Assembly: GCF_000746525.1 (NCBI RefSeq)
Contig: NZ_CP009048.1
Location: forward strand, 4,157,501-4,221,500
Length of the DNA stretch: 64,000 nucleotides
DNA from: Pseudomonas alkylphenolica
Lineage (GTDB): Bacteria > Pseudomonadota > Gammaproteobacteria > Pseudomonadales > Pseudomonadaceae
Reading direction: 5' to 3'
The translations under genes were made by a program, and so were the position numbers. Shown piece by piece: positions 56,927 through 64,000 of the stretch (within the stretch, counting starts at the first letter, position 1; every line of letters starts with the position of its first letter). The notes beneath the pieces were generated by a model. It was not told the origin of the DNA and did no database searches. It saw only the letters and a list, made by a program, of their open reading frames with translations.

Positions 56927-57790
56927 TCAGACGGCCGCGTTTGGCTGTTCATGTTTGAATCGACGCCACAAAGGTGGCAGGTCCTCTGGCAATGGCCGGT
57001 AAGCACCGATCTCACCCCAGGTGCCAGGGCCATGGAAGTCACTGCCGGCACTGGCCAGCAGGCCGAATTCACGGGCCAGGATGGACATGGTGCCCACCTG
57101 TTCGGCCGGCATCATGCCGTTGACCACTTCCAGCGCCTGGCCGCCTGCTTGAATATAGTCGGCAATCAGCCGGCGGCGCTTGCTGCGTGTTAATTCATAG
57201 TGCATCGGGTGCGCCAGGCTGACCCAGGCATTGGATTTGCGCAGGGTTTCCACGGTCTCGTCGAGGGTTGGCCAGTGCAGCTTGACGTCACCCAGCTTGC
57301 CGGCGCCCAACCACTTGCGAAAGGCCTCGGCGCGGTCTTTGACGTGGCCTGCACGCACCAGGAACTCGGCAAAGTGCGGACGTGCCGGGGCGTTGCCGCT
57401 GTCGCCCAGCTCCTGCTGGATGGCCCGTGCGCCCTCCAACGCGCCCGGCATGCCTTTGGCTGCCAACCGCCGGTCGATTTCTTCGGAGCGCAACCAGCGC
57501 CCGCGGTGCAACGATTCGACGGCGTCGAGCAAAGGCGCAGCGTCCAGGGCAAAGTTGTAGCCCAATACATGGATGGTCGCGCCGCCCCAGGTGCACGACA
57601 ACTCGATCCCGCTGACCCACTGCATGTCCAGCGCCTGTGCAGCGGCGCGGGCCTCAAGTTGCCCTTCAAGGGTGTCGTGGTCAGTCAGCGAGAGCATCCG
57701 CACGCCGTGCTCATGGGCCCGGGCGACCAGTGCCGTCGGCGACAGGGCGCCATCGGAGGCCGTACTGTGGCAGTGCAGATCAACATTCAT
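56927..57790 (-). CDS. rnm: PHP-domain phosphoesterase (RNase AM/YciV family)
   Basis: The YciV/Rnm group hydrolyses 3',5'-nucleoside bisphosphates and trims 5' ends of rRNA. The 287-residue protein has the metal-binding motifs of the PHP fold: DLHCHSTASDGALSP (about 4-18), SLTDHDTLEGQ (about 34-44), the Glu in VSGIELSCTW, and GSDFHGPGTWGE near the C-terminus. The ATG at 57790 (MNVDLHCHS) fixes the first motif at the N-terminus. It is divergent from yciB. Confidence 0.93.
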   Translation of the reverse strand: MNVDLHCHSTASDGALSPTALVARAHEHGVRMLSLTDHDTLEGQLEARAAAQALDMQWVSGIELSCTWGGATIHVLGYNFALDAAPLLDAVESLHRGRWLRSEEIDRRLAAKGMPGALEGARAIQQELGDSGNAPARPHFAEFLVRAGHVKDRAEAFRKWLGAGKLGDVKLHWPTLDETVETLRKSNAWVSLAHPMHYELTRSKRRRLIADYIQAGGQALEVVNGMMPAEQVGTMSILAREFGLLASAGSDFHGPGTWGEIGAYRPLPEDLPPLWRRFKHEQPNAAV

Positions 57791-57856
57791 AGGTGGCGCT
57801 TTCGCTGTCATTGATGTTTGTTATTATGCCGTCACATCCTGCTTCTGGCTGCCACT

Positions 57857-58453
57857 GTGAAACAATTCATCGATTTCATCCCGCTGCTCCTGTTCTTCAT
57901 CGTCTTCAAGCTCGATCCTCGTGCCGTCGAATTTGCCGGTCACAGCTTCGAAGTCGGAGGTATCTTCAGCGCCACAGCGATGCTGATCATCAGCTCGGTG
58001 GTGGTCTACGGCGCACTGTTCATTCACCAACGCAAGCTGGAAAAAGGCCAATGGCTGACTCTGCTCGCCTGCCTGGTGTTCGGCGGCCTGACCTTGGCCT
58101 TCCACAGCGAAACCTTCCTCAAATGGAAAGCGCCGGTGGTCAACTGGCTGTTTGCCCTGGCATTCACCGGTAGCCACTTCATCGGTGACCGGGTGCTGAT
58201 CAAACGCATCATGGGCCATGCCATCAGCCTGCCGGAGGGTGTCTGGACCCGTCTGAACGTCGCCTGGATCGCCTTTTTCCTGTTCTGCGGCGCTGCCAAC
58301 CTGTTCGTCGCCTTCACCTTCCAGAACATCTGGGTCGACTTCAAGGTGTTCGGCAGCCTGGGCATGACCGTACTGTTCCTGGTGGGCCAGGGTGTCTACC
58401 TGTCCCGCCACCTGCACGACAGCGACCCCACCACTCCCAAGTCTGAGGATTGA
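57857..58453 (+). CDS. yciB: Inner-membrane septation protein YciB (IspA)
   Basis: YciB is a membrane protein linked to cell-envelope synthesis and septation. The 198-residue product begins with the family signature [19 protein letters not shown] and has five predicted membrane helices, with [18 protein letters not shown] near the centre. I used the GTG at 57857, which puts the signature at the N-terminus as in relatives; an earlier ATG at 57818 adds 13 residues. It precedes yciI by one base. Confidence 0.92.
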   Translation: MKQFIDFIPLLLFFIVFKLDPRAVEFAGHSFEVGGIFSATAMLIISSVVVYGALFIHQRKLEKGQWLTLLACLVFGGLTLAFHSETFLKWKAPVVNWLFALAFTGSHFIGDRVLIKRIMGHAISLPEGVWTRLNVAWIAFFLFCGAANLFVAFTFQNIWVDFKVFGSLGMTVLFLVGQGVYLSRHLHDSDPTTPKSED

Positions 58454-58454
58454 C

Positions 58455-58754
58455 ATGCTCTACGCCATCATCGCTACCGACGTTGCCGAGTCCCTGGAAA
58501 AACGCCTGGCCGCCCGCCCGGCGCATATCGAACGCCTGCAGCAACTCAAGGAACAAGGTCGCGTGGTGCTGGCCGGCCCGCATCCGGCCATCGACAGCAA
58601 CGACCCAGGCGCCGCCGGCTTCACTGGCAGCCTGATCGTCGCCGAGTTCGACTCCCTGGCCGCGGCGCAAACCTGGGCCGATGCCGACCCGTACATTGCC
58701 GCTGGCGTGTATGCCAACGTCATCGTCAAGCCGTTCAAGCAAGTCCTGCCGTAA
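58455..58754 (+). CDS. yciI: YciI-family protein
   Basis: A 99-residue protein of the YCII family (ferredoxin-like fold, related to small dehydratases/hydrolases; substrate unknown). The family His-Asp pair is probably in [23 protein letters not shown] (His25 and the segment [15 protein letters not shown]); [19 protein letters not shown] follows. It starts one base after the yciB stop and so is co-transcribed with it. Confidence 0.9.
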   Translation: MLYAIIATDVAESLEKRLAARPAHIERLQQLKEQGRVVLAGPHPAIDSNDPGAAGFTGSLIVAEFDSLAAAQTWADADPYIAAGVYANVIVKPFKQVLP

Positions 58755-58873
58755 GCCGCTGCACGCGGTGCGCCACTGTGCGCACCGCACTCCCGCCTTT
58801 TACTGACGCTACTGCTCATTATTCTCGTCTGCCAGCCGACAACCTGCTGAATCGACAAGAATCAGGAGTCCCC

Positions 58874-59278
58874 ATGCGTCAAGGTCCGTTGTCCCTGCTG
58901 CTGTGCCTGTTGTTGCTGACCCCGCTCGCCCAGGCCGAAGAATCCAGCGCCTCCAGCACCCCGCTGTCGCTCAGTGCCGGCAGCCAGATCACCGAGTTGC
59001 AGCAGCGTCTGCAGGAAAGCGAGCGCCTGCGCGAAGCGCTGACCCAGCAACTGCACAACGCCGACAGCGAACGCGAAAGCGCCCAGCTCACCCGCCTGCG
59101 CCAAGAGAACCAGCGCCTCAAGCTGACGCTCAAGGAACTTCAGGCCAATGCCCCGGAACGGCTGATCACCGACCAGCAACAATGGTTTGTGATTGGTGGT
59201 GCAGTTGCCCTCTTGGCGGCACTCTGCGGTATCTTTGCCAGCGGCGGACACAGAAAGCGTCGGCAATGGTTGAATTGA
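58874..59278 (+). CDS. Membrane-anchored coiled-coil protein
   Basis: A 134-residue protein with a signal peptide (about 1-21, PLSLLLCLLLLTPLAQA). A long coiled coil follows (about 38-95; ITELQQRLQESERLREALTQ and repeated Arg/Leu/Gln heptads), then one C-terminal membrane helix (about 105-124, WFVIGGAVALLAALCGIFA) with a basic end. The layout is that of the YgiM/TIGR04211 group but without the usual SH3 domain. The ATG at 58874 has AGGAG 7 bases upstream. Seven bases separate it from the cpxR-like gene, suggesting a shared transcript. Confidence 0.82.
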   Translation: MRQGPLSLLLCLLLLTPLAQAEESSASSTPLSLSAGSQITELQQRLQESERLREALTQQLHNADSERESAQLTRLRQENQRLKLTLKELQANAPERLITDQQQWFVIGGAVALLAALCGIFASGGHRKRRQWLN

Positions 59279-59285
59279 GTGAGTC

Positions 59286-59963
59286 ATGAGCGAGCTGTTA
59301 CTGATTGATGATGACCAGGAACTCTGCGAGCTGCTCGGCAGCTGGCTGACCCAGGAAGGTTTCGTGGTTCGTGCCTGCCACGACGGCCAGAGCGCGCGCA
59401 AGGCCCTGGCCGAGCAGGCCCCGGCGGCAGTGGTACTGGACGTGATGCTGCCCGATGGCAGCGGCCTGGAGCTGCTCAAGCAACTGCGCAGCGAGCATGC
59501 CGAACTGCCGGTGCTGATGCTCTCGGCCCGCGGCGAGCCGCTGGACCGCATTCTTGGTCTTGAGCTGGGCGCCGACGATTACCTGGCCAAACCCTGCGAC
59601 CCGCGCGAGCTCACCGCCCGCCTGCGTGCAGTGCTGCGACGTAGCCACCCCAACGCCACGCCCAGCCAGATCGAAATAGGTGATTTGTGCTTCAGTCCGG
59701 CCCGCGGCGTGGTCAGTATCGACGAACATGAACTGACCCTGACTCTCTCCGAAAGCCGCATTCTCGAAGCCCTGCTCAAGCAGCCGGGCGAACCGCTGGA
59801 CAAACAGGAGCTGGCGCAGATCGCCCTGGGCCGCAAGCTAACTCTGTATGACCGCAGCCTGGACATGCACGTCAGCAACCTGCGCAAAAAAATCGGCCCG
59901 CACCCTGACGGCCGCCCGCGCATCGTTGCCCTGCGCAGCCGCGGCTACTACTACAGCCTGTAA
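59286..59963 (+). CDS. cpxR: OmpR-family response regulator (CpxR-like)
   Basis: A 225-residue response regulator with a receiver domain (about 3-115; acidic pair DDD at 7-9, phospho-Asp in VVLDVMLPDGSG) and an OmpR-type winged helix (about 128-222; ESRILEALLKQPGEPLDKQE). The downstream Spy/CpxP-like gene and sensor kinase identify it as the CpxR counterpart. It probably binds the TTTAC-N6-TTTAC element just after its own gene. Confidence 0.88.
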   Translation: MSELLLIDDDQELCELLGSWLTQEGFVVRACHDGQSARKALAEQAPAAVVLDVMLPDGSGLELLKQLRSEHAELPVLMLSARGEPLDRILGLELGADDYLAKPCDPRELTARLRAVLRRSHPNATPSQIEIGDLCFSPARGVVSIDEHELTLTLSESRILEALLKQPGEPLDKQELAQIALGRKLTLYDRSLDMHVSNLRKKIGPHPDGRPRIVALRSRGYYYSL

Positions 59964-59986
59964 TGTCAGCACGGCGCCCGGCGATC

Positions 59987-60002
59987 TTTACCTAAGCTTT
60001 AC
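59987..60002. promoter_or_regulatory. CpxR-like box
   Basis: TTTACCTAAGCTTTAC is a direct repeat of TTTAC with a 6-base gap (GTAAA-N6-GTAAA on the other strand), the form recognised by CpxR in enterobacteria. It lies 81 bases before the Spy-like gene. Confidence 0.6.
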
Positions 60003-60082
60003 CCTTGCCTGACCGCCGCTGACCTTGATCTCCCTAAACTGGGCTCATCCGGTAATCACCGACCTCAGAAAGGAGAGACACC

Positions 60083-60496
60083 ATGCGCAAGACCCTTATC
60101 GCCCTGATGTTCGCTGCCGCACTACCGACCGTCGCCATGGCCATGCCAGAAGGCGGCCCGCACCACGGCGATCACCACCGCGGTGGAGCGCCTTTCGCCC
60201 AGCTGGACCTGAGCCGCGAACAGCGTCAGCAGATCGGCAAACTGATGGGCGAGCAGATGAAGAGCCGTCAGGAAATCACCCAACGCTACCTGGAAAAACT
60301 CCCGGAAGCCGATCAGAAAGCCCTGAAGGACGAGCTCAAAGCCAAGAAGGACAAGACCCAGGCCGAGATCCGCGCCCTGCTCAAGCCTGATCAGCAGAAG
60401 AAATTCGATGAGCTGACGAAAGAGCAGGAGCAACGCCGCGCCGAATGGGACGAGTTCAAAGCCTGGAAAGCTGAAAAAGCCACCAAGGCTCAGTAA
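60083..60496 (+). CDS. Spy/CpxP-family periplasmic protein
   Basis: A 137-residue protein with a signal peptide (about 1-21, KTLIALMFAAALPTVAMA). A His/Gly-rich linker (GGPHHGDHHRGG) leads to an all-helical LTxxQ-type domain (about 45-125; LDLSREQRQQIGKLMGEQMK, then YLEKLPEADQKALKDELK). Such proteins are periplasmic chaperones or negative regulators of a Cpx kinase. The His cluster may bind metal. It lies between the regulator and kinase genes and is followed by a terminator hairpin. Confidence 0.88.
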   Translation: MRKTLIALMFAAALPTVAMAMPEGGPHHGDHHRGGAPFAQLDLSREQRQQIGKLMGEQMKSRQEITQRYLEKLPEADQKALKDELKAKKDKTQAEIRALLKPDQQKKFDELTKEQEQRRAEWDEFKAWKAEKATKAQ

Positions 60497-60511
60497 GCTG
60501 TCAGCCACCCA

Positions 60512-60544
60512 CCCGGCCTGCCCTTGTGCAGGCCGGGCTTTTTG
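60512..60544 (+). terminator. Terminator/attenuator between the Spy-like gene and the kinase gene
   Basis: CCCGGCCTG (60512-60520) pairs with CAGGCCGGG (60529-60537), followed by CTTTTTG. Because the kinase gene starts 19 bases later on the same strand, only read-through or a cryptic promoter can express it. Confidence 0.8.
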
Positions 60545-60562
60545 TCGTTGAAGGAGCCTCCC

Positions 60563-61882
60563 TTGCGTTCATTGTTCTGGCGCATCCTGGCCAGCTTCTG
60601 GCTGGCCATTGCCCTGGTCGCAGGCCTGTCGATCCTGCTCGGGCACATGTTGAATCAGGATGCCTGGATCCTCAGCCGTCACCCGGGCCTCAATACCCTG
60701 GCGCAGAAATGGACCCAGCGCTACGAACAGCAAGGGCCGGATTCGGCACAGCACTTTCTGGAAAGACGCAAACGCCACTACAACATTGACGTACAGGTAC
60801 TCAACGACAGCGGCGAAGCCGTGGTTCCGGGCACCTTCCCGCGTCGTGCGGCAGCCTTCGAGGCGCGCCGGCACAACGACGACCGACGCCTGCCCTGGCG
60901 GCGCCTGACCGAGGAGTACACCAGCCCCGAGAGTGGTGATACCTACCTGCTGATCTACCGTATTCCGCACCCGGAGCTGGATGCATGGCACCGCGACAGC
61001 CTGCTTTGGCCGTTGAGTGCGCTAGGCATTGCCCTGGTGGTACTGACCTTGTTCAGCCTGTTCGTGACGCTCTCCATCACCCGGCCACTGAGCCGCCTGC
61101 GTGGTGCGGTGCATGACCTTGGGCAGACCACCTATCAACAGAACAGCCTGGCGCGCCTGGCCAACCGCCGCGACGAGTTCGGGGTACTGGCCAATGACTT
61201 CAACCGTATGGGCTCGCGCCTGCAGAGTCTGATCGGCAGCCAGCGCCAGCTGTTGCGCGATGTCTCCCATGAACTGCGTTCGCCGCTGGCCCGCTTGCGC
61301 ATCGCCCTGGCCCTGGCAGAACGCGCCGAGCCGGAACAGCGCCAGGCGCTGTGGCCGCGCCTGACCCGCGAATGTGACCGCCTGGAGGCGTTGATCAGTG
61401 AAATCCTGGTGTTGGCACGGGTCGATGCCGAACAGGCGCGTGCAGAGCCGGTGGACCTCGATGCAGTCCTGCAGTCGGTGCACAAGGATGCCCAGCACAG
61501 CGCGCCGGAGCAGCAAATTCTGCTGCATCACGAAAGCGGACTGAGCCTGCAAGGCTGGCCAACCCTTATCGAGCGAGCGCTGGACAACCTGCTGCGCAAT
61601 GCCCTGCGCTTCAATCCACCCGGGCAACCGATCGAAATCACTGCGGTGCGGGACAACGAGCGCATCGTGCTTAGCGTGCGCGACCATGGGCCGGGGGTGG
61701 CTGAAGAACACCTGACGCAATTGGGCAAGCCGTTTTTCCGTGCACCTGGACAGAGCGCGGCAGGCCATGGCCTGGGGCTGGCCATTGCGCGCAAGGCGGC
61801 GGAGCGCCATGGTGGGAGTCTGACGCTGGAGAATCACCCGCAGGGCGGGTTTGTTGCCAGGCTGGAGTTGATGAGTACCTGA
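60563..61882 (+). CDS. cpxA: Sensor histidine kinase (CpxA-like)
   Basis: A 439-residue membrane kinase. Membrane helices lie at about 5-27 (LFWRILASFWLAIALVAGLS) and about 150-172, with a periplasmic domain of about 120 residues between. HAMP (about 173-225), a HisKA site with His in RDVSHELRSPLARLRIA (about 232-248) and the ATPase domain (N box DNLLRNALRFNPPGQ, G boxes DHGPGVAEE and GHGLGLAIAR) follow. The start is a TTG at 60563 with AAGGAG 6 bases upstream; a frame from 60524 would cross the terminator. Confidence 0.88.
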   Translation: MRSLFWRILASFWLAIALVAGLSILLGHMLNQDAWILSRHPGLNTLAQKWTQRYEQQGPDSAQHFLERRKRHYNIDVQVLNDSGEAVVPGTFPRRAAAFEARRHNDDRRLPWRRLTEEYTSPESGDTYLLIYRIPHPELDAWHRDSLLWPLSALGIALVVLTLFSLFVTLSITRPLSRLRGAVHDLGQTTYQQNSLARLANRRDEFGVLANDFNRMGSRLQSLIGSQRQLLRDVSHELRSPLARLRIALALAERAEPEQRQALWPRLTRECDRLEALISEILVLARVDAEQARAEPVDLDAVLQSVHKDAQHSAPEQQILLHHESGLSLQGWPTLIERALDNLLRNALRFNPPGQPIEITAVRDNERIVLSVRDHGPGVAEEHLTQLGKPFFRAPGQSAAGHGLGLAIARKAAERHGGSLTLENHPQGGFVARLELMST

Positions 61883-61892
61883 CCTGGAATCG

Positions 61893-61958
61893 CATCGCGG
61901 GGCAAGCCCGCTCCCACCGGCTCTGCATCGCCCGGTGGGAGCGGGCTTGCCCCGCGAT
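61893..61958. repeat. REP pair
   Basis: Inverted REP units between the convergent kinase and nitroreductase genes. Confidence 0.92.
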
Positions 61959-61966
61959 AAGGCCAG

Positions 61967-62521
61967 TTACCCCCAGGCTGTCACAAAGTCAGCCGTGGCC
62001 AGCACCGGCGCCGTACGCGGCTCGTTCAGCGGCGTCCCCAGGTACAAGAAGGCGATGATCTCTTCGTTATCCGCCAACCCCAACCCCTTGGCCACATGCT
62101 TGCTGTAAGCCAGGTCCCCGGTACGCCAGACCGCACCGATGCCCTGAGCATGAGCCGCAAGCAAAATGCCATGCGCGGCACAACCGGCCGCCAGACGCTG
62201 TTCCGAGGCAGGCACTTTGAAGTGATCCTGCAAACGCGCAATCACCACTACCAGCAACGGCGCACGCAATGGCATGGCCCGGGCCTTGTCCAGAGCCGCC
62301 TCACTGGCGTCACCTTCAATTTTCACCGCTTCGGCCAGCAGCGCGCCCAGCTTTTCACGCCCCGCCCCTTCAACCGTCAGGAAGCGCCACGGCCGCAACT
62401 GGGCATGGTCCGGCGCCCGCAACGCGGCCTGAAACAGAGCCTCGCGCTGTGCGGCATTGGGCGCGGGTTCCACCAGGCGTGGTACGGAAACACGGTTGAG
62501 CAATGCGTCGAGAGCCTCCAT
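61967..62521 (-). CDS. Nitroreductase-family protein (YdjA-like)
   Basis: A 184-residue FMN-dependent oxidoreductase of the small YdjA type. The FMN-contact motif RAPDHAQLRPWRFLTVEG (about 34-51) and the C-terminal GLADNEEIIAFLYLGTP are recognisable. It probably reduces nitro compounds or quinones with NAD(P)H. It is divergent from trkH with a 100-base gap. Confidence 0.9.
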   Translation of the reverse strand: MEALDALLNRVSVPRLVEPAPNAAQREALFQAALRAPDHAQLRPWRFLTVEGAGREKLGALLAEAVKIEGDASEAALDKARAMPLRAPLLVVVIARLQDHFKVPASEQRLAAGCAAHGILLAAHAQGIGAVWRTGDLAYSKHVAKGLGLADNEEIIAFLYLGTPLNEPRTAPVLATADFVTAWG

Positions 62522-62621
62522 CGGCTACCCCCTAAAGAGAAATGTGCAGCTATTCTAGCGTTTACTTAAAAAGGTCCATAGGTAGAATGGCGCCCTTCGT
62601 TTACGAGTCAGAGCAGATCAC

Positions 62622-64000
62622 ATGGCGTTGCCGACCTTAAGGATCATTGGTTTCATCATCGGCATCTTCCTGATCACCCTGGCGATCAGCATGGTCGTGC
62701 CGATGGCCACCCTGGTGATCTTCGACCGCACCGGCGACCTGCCGTCGTTTCTCTGGGCCAGCATGATCACCTTTGTCGCCGGCCTGGCCCTGGTTATCCA
62801 GGGGCGCCCGGAACATGTGCACCTGCGCCCGCGGGACATGTACCTGCTGACGGTCAGCAGCTGGCTGGTGGTGTGCATCTTCGCGGCCTTGCCGTTTCTG
62901 CTGACCCAGCACATCAGCTACACCGACGCCTTCTTCGAAAGCATGTCCGGCATCACTGCGACCGGCGCCACGGTGCTCAGCGGCCTGGACAACATGTCGC
63001 CAGGTATCCTGATGTGGCGCTCGCTGCTGCACTGGCTCGGCGGCATTGGTTTTATCGCCATGGCCGTGGCGATTCTGCCGCTGCTGCGCATCGGTGGTAT
63101 GCGCCTGTTCCAGACTGAATCCTCGGACCGCTCCGAAAAAGTCATGCCGCGTTCGCACATGGTCGCCAAATCGATCGTTGCGGTGTACGTCGGCTTTACT
63201 GCCCTGGGCGGCGTGGCGTTCTGGCTGGCTGGCATGAACGTGTTCGACGCGATCAACCATGCCATGTCGGCAATCTCCACCGGTGGTTTCTCCACCTCAG
63301 ACCAGTCCCTGGCCAAATGGGACCAGCCCGCGGTGCACTGGGTGGCGGTGGTGGTGATGATCCTCGGCAGTATGCCCTTCGCCCTCTACGTGGCCACCCT
63401 GCGCGGCAACCGCAAGGCACTGATCAAGGACCAGCAGGTCCAGGGCCTGCTGGCCATGCTACTGGCCACCTGGCTGGTGCTCGGCACCTGGTACTGGGCC
63501 ACCACCGACCTGCACTGGCTGGATGCCTTGCGCCACGTGGCACTGAACGTCACCTCGGTAGTGACCACCACCGGCTTTGCCCTGGGCGACTACAGCCTGT
63601 GGGGCAACTTCTCGCTGATGCTGTTCTTCTACCTGGGCTTCGTCGGCGGCTGTTCCGGTTCGACGGCGGGCGGGATCAAGATTTTTCGCTTCCAGGTTGC
63701 CTACATCCTGCTCAAGGCCAACCTCAATCAGCTGATCCATCCGCGTGCGGTGATCAAGCAGAAGTACAACGGCCACCGTCTGGATGAAGAGATTGTCCGC
63801 TCGATTCTGACCTTCTCGTTCTTCTTCGCCATCACCATCTGCATCATCGCCTTGCTGCTGTCGTTGCTGGGTGTGGACTGGATGACCGCGTTGACCGGCG
63901 CCGCCAGCACGGTCTCTGGCGTCGGCCCGGGCCTGGGTGAAACCATTGGCCCGGCCGGTAACTTCGCCACCCTGCCGGATGCGGCGAAGTGGATCCTGGC
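62622..64000 (+). CDS. trkH: TrkH-family potassium uptake protein (3' end outside the window)
   Basis: TrkH/TrkI is the channel-like subunit of the Trk K+ uptake system, regulated by cytosolic TrkA. The first 459 residues are present. Membrane helices begin at residue 7 (RIIGFIIGIFLITLAISMVV). The selectivity-filter-type loops are visible in SGITATGATVLSG (about 108-120), ISTGGFSTSD and VTTTGFALGD, with SGSTAGGIKIFR near 346-357. The ATG at 62622 follows GAGCAGATC only weakly matching a ribosome site. The gene is truncated by the window edge. Confidence 0.93.
   Translation, partial: MALPTLRIIGFIIGIFLITLAISMVVPMATLVIFDRTGDLPSFLWASMITFVAGLALVIQGRPEHVHLRPRDMYLLTVSSWLVVCIFAALPFLLTQHISYTDAFFESMSGITATGATVLSGLDNMSPGILMWRSLLHWLGGIGFIAMAVAILPLLRIGGMRLFQTESSDRSEKVMPRSHMVAKSIVAVYVGFTALGGVAFWLAGMNVFDAINHAMSAISTGGFSTSDQSLAKWDQPAVHWVAVVVMILGSMPFALYVATLRGNRKALIKDQQVQGLLAMLLATWLVLGTWYWATTDLHWLDALRHVALNVTSVVTTTGFALGDYSLWGNFSLMLFFYLGFVGGCSGSTAGGIKIFRFQVAYILLKANLNQLIHPRAVIKQKYNGHRLDEEIVRSILTFSFFFAITICIIALLLSLLGVDWMTALTGAASTVSGVGPGLGETIGPAGNFATLPDAAKWIL

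Overview
This window is chromosomal DNA of a Pseudomonas species from the putida/fluorescens side of the genus. The evidence is the uniformly high G+C coding sequence, the GGGAGCGGGCTTGCCCCGCG-type REP palindromes at gene ends, and a run of genus-typical blocks (flgBCD-cheR-cheV-flgAMN-flgZ, bkdR-bkdA1A2B-lpdV, amrZ, csrA-lysC-alaS, aotJQMP-argR-aruCFGDBE, phhR-phhABC, the yci/scp/rluB block). I see no prophage, integron, CRISPR array or intact insertion sequence. Two genes run off the ends: flgD at the left and a TrkH-type potassium transporter at the right.

Layout. 1-5.8 kb: flagellar rod genes, chemotaxis genes cheR and cheV, flgA, flgM, flgN and a PilZ flagellar brake, with recognisable sigma54 and sigma28 promoters. 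5.9-8.7 kb: an MFS exporter and a glutamine-synthetase-family enzyme. 8.8-14.6 kb: the branched-chain keto-acid dehydrogenase operon and its Lrp-type activator. 14.6-19.2 kb: a LysR regulator, a glutathione transferase, a luciferase-like oxidoreductase, a frameshifted PAS-GGDEF gene and an unrecognised gene behind a sigma54 promoter. 19.3-21.1 kb: an arsRCH cluster without a pump gene, and tRNA-Arg(CCT). 21.2-24.4 kb: a 71-residue membrane peptide gene with a complete sigma54 enhancer layout, phnN, amrZ and mgtE. 24.7-29.6 kb: two tRNA-Arg(ACG), tRNA-Ser(GCT), csrA, lysC, alaS. 29.9-30.6 kb: an FMN riboswitch and a type II lumazine synthase. 30.7-42.8 kb: the arginine succinyltransferase pathway, ArgR and the AotJQMP transporter. 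43.3-45.3 kb: acetyl-CoA synthetase. 46-50.3 kb: phhR and phhABC for phenylalanine and tyrosine catabolism. 51.3-52.7 kb: aroP. 53.4-58.8 kb: rluB, scpB, scpA, yciO, an RNase AM-like PHP phosphatase, yciB and yciI. 58.9-61.9 kb: a Cpx-like envelope-stress system. 62-64 kb: a nitroreductase and the start of trkH.

How it fits together. Amino-acid scavenging dominates. Arginine enters through AotJQMP and is degraded by the succinyltransferase route; TGTCGC-N8-AA ArgR sites lie before both aruC and aotJ. Phenylalanine enters through AroP and is handled by PhhABC, with PhhR-like boxes before phhA and far upstream of aroP. Valine, leucine and isoleucine keto-acids go to the Bkd complex. Flagellar genes show class-specific promoters.

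The least explained parts are regulatory. A TTGCCG-N4-CGGCAA palindrome lies near the sigma54 promoter of flgB and again upstream of the sigma54 promoter of a 193-residue unknown gene, which suggests a shared enhancer-binding protein. A different paired enhancer, a consensus IHF site and a sigma54 promoter precede a 71-residue membrane peptide. Other oddities are a REP half-unit inside the bkdB linker, a one-base G-tract frameshift in a diguanylate cyclase gene, and a long, structured region upstream of aroP.
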